Shown: one piece after another, positions 23,498 to 31,767 of the stretch
Layout of the letters: each line of letters opens with the position of its first letter
Position numbering within the stretch: position 1 is the first letter of the stretch
Assembly (NCBI GenBank): GCA_027484315.1
Contig: JAIXTE010000091.1
Coordinates: 1-32,604 of the forward strand
Direction: 5' to 3'
Source: Burkholderiales bacterium
Lineage (GTDB): Bacteria; Pseudomonadota; Gammaproteobacteria; Burkholderiales; Burkholderiaceae_B
Length of the DNA stretch: 32,604 nucleotides
Translations under genes and position numbers: made by a program
The notes under the pieces: model-generated
What the model saw: the letters and a program-made list of their open reading frames with translations, nothing else
Told to the model about the DNA's origin: nothing
The model's database searches: none

Positions 23498-25884
23498 GGC
23501 TTGGTACCCCGAATAATGCGGCCGCCGTTGGGGCCAATGTTGGGGTTGGTGTCACCCCCGGTGCTGGCCTGGCCCGGGCGTGGAATCACCAGAATCCGGT
23601 TGCTGGGGGTCAGGTTGATGGTTTCCTCACCAGTGGCTGACTTGGGGGCAGGAGCTTGTGCTGCGGGCGCAACGGGTTGGGGGCGGCGCGTTGGTAGAAC
23701 CGGGGCTTCCATATTGGGCAGGCCAAACCGGTTTTCAGGCTGGTTTTCGCGTTGTAACTGGCGCATGTAATCGTAGCGGTTGGTCACGATACCCTGTGCC
23801 TGGTCTTCATTCCGAACCACGACTGGGCGCAGGAATACCATCAGGTTGGTTTTTTGCCGGCGACGGTTGTCGTAGCGGAAAAACTGACCCAGAACGGGTA
23901 CGTCACCCAGGCCCGGCACTTTTTCTTCATTGCCGGTAACCCGGTCTTCAACCAGACCGCCCAGCACGATGATGTTGCCCGACTCCACCAGTACATTGCT
24001 TTCAATGGACCGTTTGTTGGTGATGATGCCCGATACGTTCGTACTGTCCACCACCGAGCTGACTTCCTGGAAAATCCCCAGCTTCACAATGCCCCCTTCA
24101 GACACCTGGGGCTTCACGCGCAGGGTCAGGCCCACGTCCTGACGTTCAATTGTCTGGAACGGGTTGACTGTGGCCCCGTTGCCACCGCTGTTGGTGAACT
24201 GCCCGGTGATGAACGGCACGTTCTGACCAATCACGATTTTGGCTTCCTCATTGTCCAGCGTCAAAATATTTGGAGTGGACAAAATATTGGCGTTGGCTTT
24301 GCTTTCCAGTGCACGGGCCAAAAATCCCAGATTCGAAATGGTACCAATACCCGGAATATTCACTTGCCCGTCGATCACGCCGATGTTCAGGCCGCGACCG
24401 ACCGAACCCAGGTTGGTGGCTGCGCCAAGGATGTTGGCGCCTGAGCCTGGGGCGTTGAAGTTGGTGCCGCCAATCACACGGACGCCGTCAGACCCTACAC
24501 CGGAAAGTCCCTGGAATTGAATTCCGAATTCGGCAGCCTTGTCCGTCGATACTTCCACAATCAGTGATTCGACAAAAACCTGTGCCCGGCGCACATCCAG
24601 CTTTTCGATGATTGAGCGCAGGTTGCGGTAAATCGGTTCAGGCGCTGTGATGATCAACGAATTGGTGGAAGGGTCGGCTTGCACAATGCCACCGCTGTTC
24701 AATTCAACATTACCCGAGGCAGAGCTAAGCTGCCCGCTTGACGATCCTCCGAGCGCTGAGGAACCCAGGCCTGGGCTGCCATTGGTCACATTGCGAGTGG
24801 AATTGTTGTTGTTCGGGTTGGTGTTGTCGCTGGTTAATCCGCCCACAACCCCGCCACCTGAGGAAAGCTGGTTCAGGCCGGAATTGCTGTTTTCCGAAAT
24901 CGGGCTGCTGCTCAATACTGCCTGCAAGGTTTTGGCCAGTTTGGCTGCTTCCGCGTTTTTCAGGTACACCACCCACACATTGCCAGGTTGCTTGGTAGGC
25001 TGGTCCAGCCTCGTAATCAATGCCTTGGCCAGGTTCAAGCGCGCCTTGCTCGGTGTGCGCAGCAACAGGGAATTCGTGCGGGGATCAGCCATCACGGACA
25101 GGCGCTGGCCGGCATCCACCGCAGCGCCAGTGCCCCGGTTGCCTTCGTCCAGCATGCGACCCAGAATGGCCGCAAGGTCCACGGCCAGCGCATGCTCAAG
25201 TGGCACCACTTCCAGGTCTCCCGAATACGGGCCATCGATGCTTGCAATGATTCGTGCAATACGCTGCAGGTTGTCCGCGTAATCGGTAATCACCAGGGTG
25301 TTGTTGTTGGGGTAAGCCGCAATCGTATTGTTAGGCGCAATCAGCGGGCGCAGAACCGGTACCAGCGCGGTGGCCGATTCATAGTTCAGTTGAAACACCT
25401 GGGTCACGATCGCGTTGCCACTCTGGTTCATGGCCTTGCGGGGGTCGACATTGTTGTTGGCCTGCACCTTGGCATCGTTTTCCGGCAATACACGGGCCAC
25501 ACCACCGCTTTCAACAATCGTGAAACCTTGTAGGCGCAAGGCCGCCAGCAGGGCATTCTTGGCGTCTTTGGCGCTCAAGGGTTCGGGCGATACCAAGGAA
25601 ATGGTTCCGCGAACGCGCGGATCCACCACGAATGTTTGATTGGTGAAAGAGCCGATCGCCCGCACCACAGCATCAATTTCCGCATTGACAAAATTCAGGG
25701 CAAACCGGTCTTCCTGGCTGTTCTGAGGCCTAGCATTGCTTTGGGAATCAAGGTTCTGCGCATGTCCGCCAATTCCCAGCCCCAATCCCATCGACGCCAC
25801 CGCCAAGCTCAGCAGCGAGCGTCTCATCCGACCCATCTGTGCAGTGTTCAAGCTCACTGTTCCTTTTCTTTTTGCATTTGTCAT
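23494..25884 (-). CDS. gspD: Type II secretion secretin GspD
   Basis: The outer-membrane secretin forming the exit channel, 796 residues from ATG-25884. That ATG overlaps the gspN stop by one base (TGATG); the codon before it is TTG. The N-terminal signal peptide ends in GIGGHAQ. The N0 domain starts near FALNFVNAEID, and N1-N3 repeats follow (e.g. NTLVITDYADNLQRI, then TNSLLLRTPSKARL). A Gly/Ser/Asn-rich insert of about 70 residues lies at ~326-397 within N3. The secretin domain carries VESLIVEVS, PNILTLDNEEAKI and VLGGLVEDRV, then VPVLGQFFR. A Pro-rich C-terminal tail (~90 residues) follows. The tail is unusual in length and could bind a pilotin or the cell wall, but that is inference. Confidence 0.97.
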   Translation of the reverse strand: MTNAKRKGTVSLNTAQMGRMRRSLLSLAVASMGLGLGIGGHAQNLDSQSNARPQNSQEDRFALNFVNAEIDAVVRAIGSFTNQTFVVDPRVRGTISLVSPEPLSAKDAKNALLAALRLQGFTIVESGGVARVLPENDAKVQANNNVDPRKAMNQSGNAIVTQVFQLNYESATALVPVLRPLIAPNNTIAAYPNNNTLVITDYADNLQRIARIIASIDGPYSGDLEVVPLEHALAVDLAAILGRMLDEGNRGTGAAVDAGQRLSVMADPRTNSLLLRTPSKARLNLAKALITRLDQPTKQPGNVWVVYLKNAEAAKLAKTLQAVLSSSPISENSNSGLNQLSSGGGVVGGLTSDNTNPNNNNSTRNVTNGSPGLGSSALGGSSSGQLSSASGNVELNSGGIVQADPSTNSLIITAPEPIYRNLRSIIEKLDVRRAQVFVESLIVEVSTDKAAEFGIQFQGLSGVGSDGVRVIGGTNFNAPGSGANILGAATNLGSVGRGLNIGVIDGQVNIPGIGTISNLGFLARALESKANANILSTPNILTLDNEEAKIVIGQNVPFITGQFTNSGGNGATVNPFQTIERQDVGLTLRVKPQVSEGGIVKLGIFQEVSSVVDSTNVSGIITNKRSIESNVLVESGNIIVLGGLVEDRVTGNEEKVPGLGDVPVLGQFFRYDNRRRQKTNLMVFLRPVVVRNEDQAQGIVTNRYDYMRQLQRENQPENRFGLPNMEAPVLPTRRPQPVAPAAQAPAPKSATGEETINLTPSNRILVIPRPGQASTGGDTNPNIGPNGGRIIRGTKP

Positions 25885-26615
25885 CAAAATACACCTAGGC
25901 GATAGCGATCACCCTCAAGTCGTCCCATCTGGCTCAGCAGCCCTGTCAAAGCTTCTTTGCTGCGTTCTTGTGCGCTGGCATAACCATTGAACGCAAACCG
26001 TTGTCCTTTTGCCCACTGTCCACTTCCCTCCAGCATCAAAGGGCCTTTGGTGGTGGTCAATTTCATCTCTGTCTTTGTATCCGGAGTTCCGGTCACTGTG
26101 ATGACATACTCACCCAAAGGCCGAATGCTGGCCAATGCCGATTGTGCGTCAAGCCATTTCAGTGTGGCCTGCATTGCTTCGCCGCTCGTCCATTCTGCCC
26201 AGCTTAACTGCAACAGACCTTCGGGTCGAATGGTATTGAACGGCGCTCCCAAGGCAATCAGCCAGGAAGCAGGCAAGCGAAGTTCGCCGCCAGTTACTGT
26301 AATACCTGCGCCGTTGAATCCCAGATGCAGTGGCAACGTGAGTTTCGGGTGCGCAATTTCAATCGCGACCCAACTCCCTTGATGACCCAAGCGCAATTTC
26401 CACTCCACTGAGTCGGGCACCGCATACACCTGGGATCCATCAGAAACGCCCAGTTGCATCTGGCCTGACCACACCGAACCACTGCTGCTCAATACCCTGA
26501 CTTTGCCCTTCGTCGCGGATTCTATGCCACCGGTCACTGCATATACAGGGTAGTTCCACACCAGCACCACCAGCGCGAACAGGACAAAAGGCCACAACCA
26601 CCGCATGCTTTTCAT
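25884..26615 (-). CDS. gspN: Type II secretion protein GspN
   Basis: A 243-residue bitopic protein with one N-terminal membrane helix (about 5-26, WLWPFVLFALVVLVWNYPVY) and a periplasmic beta-rich domain of the GspN family, with GSVWSGQMQLGV and LRLPASWLIALGAPF as typical stretches. GspN is found in a subset of T2SSs, including many betaproteobacterial ones; its exact task in the assembly platform is unsettled. The ATG overlaps the gspM stop by four bases and its stop overlaps the gspD start, so it is fixed within the operon. Confidence 0.9.
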   Translation of the reverse strand: MKSMRWLWPFVLFALVVLVWNYPVYAVTGGIESATKGKVRVLSSSGSVWSGQMQLGVSDGSQVYAVPDSVEWKLRLGHQGSWVAIEIAHPKLTLPLHLGFNGAGITVTGGELRLPASWLIALGAPFNTIRPEGLLQLSWAEWTSGEAMQATLKWLDAQSALASIRPLGEYVITVTGTPDTKTEMKLTTTKGPLMLEGSGQWAKGQRFAFNGYASAQERSKEALTGLLSQMGRLEGDRYRLGVF

Positions 26616-27142
26616 CGGGATGATTTGCCCATGCTTCCCGATGTGCCTGGCAGCAAGGTGACGTAACCGCTCAATACCCCTGCTTCAACCTTCTCGACTT
26701 CCGCCAAGTTCAACTGAAGACTGGAGATTGCTTCCGCGCGCGACATCCAGGCCAGAAATCCGCTTGCCGAAACCTTCTTGAATTCCACTCGAATATCGCC
26801 TTCCTCGGTGCGCACCAGGCTGGCCTGCTCTGCAATGCCTTGCTCGTCCAGCAGTTGTTGCAGGCGTGTTTGCAAATCACTTTCAGGCACCACTACGCGA
26901 GAACGCGCACCGCGCAGAGCTTCCAGATCAAGCGCAGCGCGCATTACCTGACCCGCCTTGTCCACCAGCGCCGCCTGATTGGCTGGTGCTTGTTGTATGG
27001 TCACCATGGCGGGCTCAATCAACACAAACCAGCCAATCAGAACCAGGGCCAGCGTGCCCCCCCAGGTGACAAGCTTCCTTTCACGGGTATTCAACTGGTC
27101 CAGTTGGTTTTGGGCTTTCACCAGTAATTCAGTGTGTTTCAT
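26612..27142 (-). CDS. gspM: Type II secretion protein GspM
   Basis: A 176-residue bitopic inner-membrane protein of the assembly platform. It has a short cytoplasmic N-terminus, a membrane helix at about 27-43 (TWGGTLALVLIGWFVLI), a periplasmic coiled coil, and a ferredoxin-like domain ending near the stop. It normally pairs with GspL. I chose ATG-27142 because it overlaps the gspL stop by four bases (ATGA) and the family starts here; a longer reading from 27202 would run into gspL coding sequence. Confidence 0.92.
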   Translation of the reverse strand: MKHTELLVKAQNQLDQLNTRERKLVTWGGTLALVLIGWFVLIEPAMVTIQQAPANQAALVDKAGQVMRAALDLEALRGARSRVVVPESDLQTRLQQLLDEQGIAEQASLVRTEEGDIRVEFKKVSASGFLAWMSRAEAISSLQLNLAEVEKVEAGVLSGYVTLLPGTSGSMGKSSR

Positions 27143-28392
27143 TGGGTAGGCCCTTTTTTCACTTGCAGCACGGGCAATTTGGATTGCGCGCCAATCAGCC
27201 ACTTCGCATCCAGTCGACGTGCTTTCAGTTTTTGCAGGGCAGCGCCTTGCTGGTCTTCGGTCACGTTTGCGTTAAAGCGCACACTCAAGGTGTTGTCGGC
27301 CCAGGCAAAGTCGACCATGCTGTTGAAGGGGGCCACGTCCATGGCTTGGCCAACCTCATGCAGCAAGGCACTCGCCCCCTGTGCATTGCTGGTGTCCAGT
27401 CCGGCATTCAGGCTGCGTTTTTCGCGTTCGATCAACAGCAGTGGGTCGGCCACCATGGGTGTATTGGGCAATGCCTGCGCGAAGCTTTCAGCAATTTGTG
27501 CCTCAATGGCGGCAGTGGCCCGTTGAGCCTTGAAGGCAAGCACATTCAAACCCAACACCGCTACGGCAAACAATGCCAGTGCAGGTGCAATCAGCTTGCG
27601 CACACCCAACTGGTTGACCATGGGGCGCATGCCCAATTTGCGAAGTTCATCGATGCCCAGCAGGCTTTTGTTCAACAGCTTGGGCAGGGGTTCAATGGGT
27701 GCCCGGGTTGTGGCTTGAATCCTGTTCTCGCCCAGCGCTCCCTCCACTTGTTGTGCGAGCCACGCGTAGTCATTTGCACTGGCGTGAATAACCGGTGTCC
27801 CAACTTGCTGCAAGCGGCGTTGCAGCATCACTTTTAATACGGCGGGTTGTTGGGTCGGGGTAAGCAACGGGGTGTCAATGCCATCCACCAGGATGAAGTC
27901 CTGGCCGCTCAGCCAGGCGGCCCCTTCTTGACCGGTTCTCTCACGTAGCGTCTCACAACTCAACGCCGCCAGTTTCAGTCCGTGTTGGGAACAAGCGGTG
28001 ACCACAGCGCGTGCTCTGGCCTTACCCAGAACTGCGGCCAGTTTTGCGCCGCCTGTGTGGCCTGGCAAGCCAGGCCAAAGGCTGACGTGGTTTTCTTCCG
28101 GTTCATTGAGCAAATAGGGCTCGACCAGAAAGGGCAAGGCTTCCTTCAGCTTGCTGCCAGACAGTTTGGGCGGTATCACGGCAAACAGACCAAGTTCGGT
28201 CGGGTTGATCAACACCAGGCATGGCTGGTCTTTGGGCAACCTGTTCAGTGCTTCTTCGCCACCATGCAATTTGTCGCCGTTTCGGCTTTGCACTTCATAG
28301 CGCACCCGAATGACTCGGCCTTCTTCCTCTGCGCGGGTTTGATCAAGGGCCTTCGGCCACCAAATCACCAACAGGGGTTGGTTGTTGTTCAA
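27139..28392 (-). CDS. gspL: Type II secretion protein GspL
   Basis: A 417-residue bitopic protein. The large N-terminal cytoplasmic actin-like domain binds GspE, a membrane helix spans about 267-287 (KLIAPALALFAVAVLGLNVL), and a periplasmic ferredoxin-like domain contacts GspM. Family-typical stretches are LPFLVEPYLLNEPEENH and GASALLHEVGQAMD. The start is TTG-28392, directly after the gspK TAA. GGAG seven bases upstream, at the end of gspK, supports it, and no ATG occurs early enough. Confidence 0.93.
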   Translation of the reverse strand: MNNNQPLLVIWWPKALDQTRAEEEGRVIRVRYEVQSRNGDKLHGGEEALNRLPKDQPCLVLINPTELGLFAVIPPKLSGSKLKEALPFLVEPYLLNEPEENHVSLWPGLPGHTGGAKLAAVLGKARARAVVTACSQHGLKLAALSCETLRERTGQEGAAWLSGQDFILVDGIDTPLLTPTQQPAVLKVMLQRRLQQVGTPVIHASANDYAWLAQQVEGALGENRIQATTRAPIEPLPKLLNKSLLGIDELRKLGMRPMVNQLGVRKLIAPALALFAVAVLGLNVLAFKAQRATAAIEAQIAESFAQALPNTPMVADPLLLIEREKRSLNAGLDTSNAQGASALLHEVGQAMDVAPFNSMVDFAWADNTLSVRFNANVTEDQQGAALQKLKARRLDAKWLIGAQSKLPVLQVKKGPTQ

Positions 28393-29352
28393 TTATTGTC
28401 TCCACATCACAAACACACGCTGATCGCGCCGCTCGAGCAAGGCACGTGTGCGAATCAACGCCTCCTCAACCTGTGCAGTGCCTTCCACCAGAAAGTAATC
28501 GCTGTTTACTGTTATTAAATCACCGTTTATGGTGATGTTTGGACTCAGAACAGCACGAATATCGGCCAAAGTGCGGAAAGTAACCCGTTCCCGCTGGGCA
28601 AGTACGCGTTGTGCATCGGCAAAGCTCATGTCTTGTACTACTGCATAAAGCACTTCCGCAGATGCAGTGTTGGCATTGACAGCACTGGCTCTGGGCAAAA
28701 TCACCACGTAAGGTCGCAACTGGTTCCAGGTCTCTTCAGTCACGCCGTACTTTCCTCGAAACTCCTCCCAGCGCAGAGCCGGTACGATGGGCGCCTCTTC
28801 GGGTGTTGTAGCCTGCTCCTCCGGGTTTGCCAATTTTGACATGAACATGTTGCCGAGAGTTTGCACCAGCACATTGCGCTGTTCCGTGGGTATGCTCAGC
28901 AAATCACACAATTTGGAAAATCCTGCCAGCCAGTTTTGCTGACGTGCGTTACCCGCACCCAGATTGCGCAAGTTGAAACGGCCTTGTGCGTCTTCAATCC
29001 GACCGGTCAGAACCACTTCGCGGTCATCCGTTTCCGTGGCGTTTTCTTCCTTGCGCATCAAGCCTTCGTTGATTCGGCTTTCTGCCAGTGGCACAGCCCA
29101 TGGCTCGGTCAGTGTATCGGTGGTGGACACACGTGCGTCCTCCCGCAGGATAACCCGTGCCCAGTCCACGCCACTGACGCTGACCGCATCGGCCTGGTCC
29201 CGTGCTGCGGCAACCGAAATGGTTTTTGCAGTGGCAAACAGGTTCCAGATCAAAGGGCTGATCGCCAGCGTGCATAGCACCACAATGAACAGGGCCATGA
29301 CCACGGCTGCGCCAGCCTGGGCTTGCTGTGTGCGGGTTTTTTGTTGTCGCAT
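28393..29352 (-). CDS. gspK: Type II secretion minor pseudopilin GspK
   Basis: A 319-residue minor pseudopilin capping the pseudopilus tip. It has a basic leader ending at G14 followed by AAVVMALFIVVLCTLA. As usual for GspK, the Glu at mature position 5 that the other pseudopilins carry is missing. The large soluble domain contains DAQGRFNLRNL, a GspK hallmark, and SAVNANTASAEVLYAV. The length fits the family. The ATG overlaps the gspJ stop by one base. Confidence 0.95.
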   Translation of the reverse strand: MRQQKTRTQQAQAGAAVVMALFIVVLCTLAISPLIWNLFATAKTISVAAARDQADAVSVSGVDWARVILREDARVSTTDTLTEPWAVPLAESRINEGLMRKEENATETDDREVVLTGRIEDAQGRFNLRNLGAGNARQQNWLAGFSKLCDLLSIPTEQRNVLVQTLGNMFMSKLANPEEQATTPEEAPIVPALRWEEFRGKYGVTEETWNQLRPYVVILPRASAVNANTASAEVLYAVVQDMSFADAQRVLAQRERVTFRTLADIRAVLSPNITINGDLITVNSDYFLVEGTAQVEEALIRTRALLERRDQRVFVMWRQ

Positions 29353-30119
29353 CAGTACACCCCCCCTGTGCGAAACACCCGGGTTACTGCCTGGTTGTTG
29401 CCTTGTGTCAGGCTCACTTCCACGGCGCGAATCAGGCTTTGGGCGGTTTGTGCCTGGGGCACGCCAGCACCATCGGAACCACTCCCCGGGGCCCCTGGGC
29501 CACTGGGGCCACCGGGGGCTTCACGACTTCCCGTTGTATCGGGTGTTTGGGGCATTTCCCCCGCTTCACCGGGGGGCGGCCCAGGCGGCGCGCCCGTATT
29601 TAATTGCACGGCCGGGCCTTGCAACTCAAGGTCGCTTCGTTCCTGCAGGGTGGGGGTACCGAAGGCCAAAGGGCTGCTCCAGCCACCGGGCTCGCGCAGA
29701 AAGCGAATCTGCAGGCCGCGGGCTGGGATCGGTTCGCTGATGGACGGTTGCTCCGGGTTCAGTTCGCGGCGCGAAATACGCAGCAGGTTTGTTCCATCCA
29801 GCACCCATTCCACGCGTTCTCGGTAGGCGGGCTCACTGGTGTTGCGTTGGGTGAACTGGAGCAGCAGGCCGCTGCCAGTGAGTTCTATCAGGTCGCTGGC
29901 GGGCGTGGGGGCTTCCAGCCCCAACTCAAGGGCGGCAATGTCCTTTTCCAGTTGGGAGAACACAGCCGTGGTGGTTTGCACCTGTTCATCCACTTGGATG
30001 ACCCGACCAGCCGATCGCAGCACTTCCTCCAGACCCTGCCAGGACAAAATTGAAATAACAGCCACAATCCCGAGCGCAATCAACACTTCCAGCAAAGTGA
30101 AGCCATTTTGCTTTTTCAT
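29352..30119 (-). CDS. gspJ: Type II secretion minor pseudopilin GspJ with Pro/Gly-rich insert
   Basis: A 255-residue minor pseudopilin. The short leader MKKQNG is followed by FTLLEVLIALGIVAVISIL with E5 of the mature protein present, so the prepilin peptidase site is intact. Conserved GspJ stretches are SWQGLEEVLRSAG and LRISRRELNPEQP. Residues 176-222 form a Pro/Gly/Ser-rich low-complexity segment (GAPPGPPPGEAGE ... GPSGPGAPGSGSDGAG) close to the C-terminus, before the last strands. This is unusual for the family and probably a surface loop on the pseudopilus tip. Both ends overlap neighbouring genes by 4 and 1 bases. Confidence 0.94.
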   Translation of the reverse strand: MKKQNGFTLLEVLIALGIVAVISILSWQGLEEVLRSAGRVIQVDEQVQTTTAVFSQLEKDIAALELGLEAPTPASDLIELTGSGLLLQFTQRNTSEPAYRERVEWVLDGTNLLRISRRELNPEQPSISEPIPARGLQIRFLREPGGWSSPLAFGTPTLQERSDLELQGPAVQLNTGAPPGPPPGEAGEMPQTPDTTGSREAPGGPSGPGAPGSGSDGAGVPQAQTAQSLIRAVEVSLTQGNNQAVTRVFRTGGVY

Positions 30120-30490
30120 GGTGCGCTGCTCAGGAAAATGACCAACCTGGCCAACTGGTTGCCTTTGTCGCCTTCAAACGCGTCCCGCACCTGAATTTCA
30201 ACCCGTCGAAAATTCGGGTTGGGCGTGTTCGTAATGTCAACGCGGCATACAAAGCGGAAGTTGCCTTGTGGACAATTGTGTTGCACGGACTGCGCGCTGG
30301 GAAATACCCCTGAAACCCGAATGAAGTTGGCGGCATTCTTGGCACTCCACTGGGCATATTGACGCTTGATCATGTCGTCCTGCTGAATGTTCAGGTTTCC
30401 CGCCGCCTTCAGACAGGCAATCAGCGCCACAGCAATAATGGTCATGGCCACCAATGCTTCAATCAGGGTAAAGCCGCGATGTTGCTTCAT
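30116..30490 (-). CDS. gspI: Type II secretion minor pseudopilin GspI
   Basis: A 124-residue minor pseudopilin, the normal GspI size. The leader MKQHRG is cleaved before FTLIEALVAMTIIAVALIAC, with the Glu at mature position 5. AAGNLNIQQDDMIKRQYAQW is the typical GspI follow-on. GspI nucleates the GspI-J-K tip complex. The ATG overlaps the gspH stop by four bases and its stop overlaps the gspJ start by four bases. Confidence 0.95.
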   Translation of the reverse strand: MKQHRGFTLIEALVAMTIIAVALIACLKAAGNLNIQQDDMIKRQYAQWSAKNAANFIRVSGVFPSAQSVQHNCPQGNFRFVCRVDITNTPNPNFRRVEIQVRDAFEGDKGNQLARLVIFLSSAP

Positions 30491-31008
30491 GGATTTTGAG
30501 GCGTCCGGTTGCTCGTCTGCTTGATCACCGCCTGCGCCTGTCCAACACGGAATATGCCGCTGGCCTGGCTTTCCAGAACCACTTGCGCCTGATTACGCTC
30601 AAGAACGATCGTTTGGCGCTTCAAGCCGGCCTGGCTTTCAAGGGTCAGGAACTTGTTTTCCAGTCCCTCATTGAGCAGGGTGACTTGAAATGGCCCGTTG
30701 TCCCATAGCCTTGGGCGCAGCAAAGGCTCTGTGGTCACAGGCACCCAGCGGCTGCCTGTGAATTCTTCGAAGGTATAGCCCTTGTCACTGGCCAGAAAGC
30801 GAATGTCCTTGGACTTCAACAGGGATTCCTGCTGAGCAATCCGCAAAAGCTGGGAGAGCTTTTTCGCATCCGATTCCAGGTAGTTGGAATCGCCCGGCGT
30901 GCCGCGTACCACGATCAGCCCCGCGGCAATCGACAACACAACAATCACCACCAGCAATTCAAGCAGGGTGAAACCCTGCTTAGAGACTCCACGAACCAAT
31001 GTCGGCAT
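30487..31008 (-). CDS. gspH: Type II secretion minor pseudopilin GspH
   Basis: A 173-residue minor pseudopilin connecting the tip complex to the GspG filament. The leader MPTLVRGVSKQG precedes FTLLELLVVIVVLSIAAGL (E17), and the soluble GspH domain includes LSQLLRIAQQESLLKSKDI. ATG-31008 lies inside gspG, whose coding end it overlaps by 29 bases; GAGG six bases before it, within gspG, supports this start. The overlap suggests strict co-translation with the major pseudopilin. Confidence 0.94.
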   Translation of the reverse strand: MPTLVRGVSKQGFTLLELLVVIVVLSIAAGLIVVRGTPGDSNYLESDAKKLSQLLRIAQQESLLKSKDIRFLASDKGYTFEEFTGSRWVPVTTEPLLRPRLWDNGPFQVTLLNEGLENKFLTLESQAGLKRQTIVLERNQAQVVLESQASGIFRVGQAQAVIKQTSNRTPQNP

Positions 31009-31429
31009 TCACACCCTCACCACCGGCCTTGCCGTCTGCACCCAGGCTCATCACATCCACTTCACCATTGATGCCTGGGCTCAAAAACTGGTAATTGTTA
31101 CCCCAGGGGTCAACTGGCAAGCGGGACAGATAGCCGCCTTGCTTGTAGTTGCGTGGTTGTGGTTCCGTGGTGGGGCGTTCCACCAGTGCCTGCAAGCCCT
31201 GGTCTGTACTGGGGTAGCGGCTGTTGTCAAGCCTGTAAAGGTTCAGTGCCTGCATCACGGAAGCGATGTCTTGCTTGGCCGCGACAACCCGCGCTTCATC
31301 GGGGCGCCCCATGATCTTTGGTACCACCAGCGTAGCCAGAATACCCAAAATTACCACCACCACCATGATTTCGATCAGGGTGAAACCCTTGTTGCGTTGA
31401 GTGTTTTGACGCCAATTTGATTTTTTCAT
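30980..31429 (-). CDS. gspG: Type II secretion major pseudopilin GspG
   Basis: A 149-residue major pseudopilin building the periplasmic filament. The 15-residue basic leader ends KG before FTLIEIMVVVVILGILATLV, with E20 (mature E5). The calcium-binding C-terminal part is typical: YRLDNSRYPSTDQGLQALVE, YLSRLPVDPWGNNYQFLSPG and VDVMSLGADGKAGGEG. I chose ATG-31429; an in-frame TTG two codons earlier is less likely. It is the first gene of the minus-strand run, so the promoter should lie in 31430-31600, where I see no convincing pair of boxes. The prepilin peptidase gene (gspO/pilD) is not in the window. Confidence 0.97.
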   Translation of the reverse strand: MKKSNWRQNTQRNKGFTLIEIMVVVVILGILATLVVPKIMGRPDEARVVAAKQDIASVMQALNLYRLDNSRYPSTDQGLQALVERPTTEPQPRNYKQGGYLSRLPVDPWGNNYQFLSPGINGEVDVMSLGADGKAGGEGVNADIGSWSL

Positions 31430-31629
31430 AAACAACCGTTAAAAGATCCAAAAATATCCTTGGAGAAGGTTACACCCATTTTGTGAAAATTTGACAGCAG
31501 CCTGCCCGTGCCTTGGCATTGCGTGCAAGGTCCTCTCCCCCCCTCATTTGTGGGGAATCGGTAAAATCCAATCGCTTGTCACGTAAACAGGGGCTTTGCT
31601 GAATATGTATCGCTGCTCATACTATGCGT

Positions 31630-31709
31630 GTAGGCAATTTACTTTGCCAACAACCCTTGAAGCATGGCTTAAAAGCCGGTCATCCTGATGGATAGACCGG
31701 TTTTTTTTT
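31630..31709 (+). ncRNA. Candidate small RNA or gspC leader ending in an intrinsic terminator
   Basis: The 338-base gap between divergent gspG and gspC has no ORF on the plus strand before 31709, yet a strong terminator ends there. A possible promoter is TTTGCT (31595-31600), a 17-base spacer and CATACT (31618-31623), giving an ~80-nt transcript. It could fold into GGCAA/TTGCC and then GGCTT/AAGCC, and the second of these overlaps the terminator's 5' arm by two bases, as in attenuators. Further upstream, CCTTG/CAAGG and CCCC/GGGG pairs occur at 31511-31554. The promoter and 5' end are uncertain; whether this is a free sRNA or a leader of gspC is open. Confidence 0.4.
31676..31709 (+). terminator. 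Strong intrinsic terminator upstream of gspC
   Basis: CCGGTCATCC (31676-31685), a TGAT loop, then GGAT, one bulged A and GACCGG (31690-31700), followed by nine T (31701-31709). This is a textbook rho-independent terminator on the plus strand, 58 bases before the gspC ATG. AAAA before the stem makes weak termination on the minus strand possible too. Confidence 0.88.
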
Positions 31710-31767
31710 GGATGGACTGCACATCGCGGGTTATGATGTTTTGCAACGTCTTATTGAATCGCACGCC

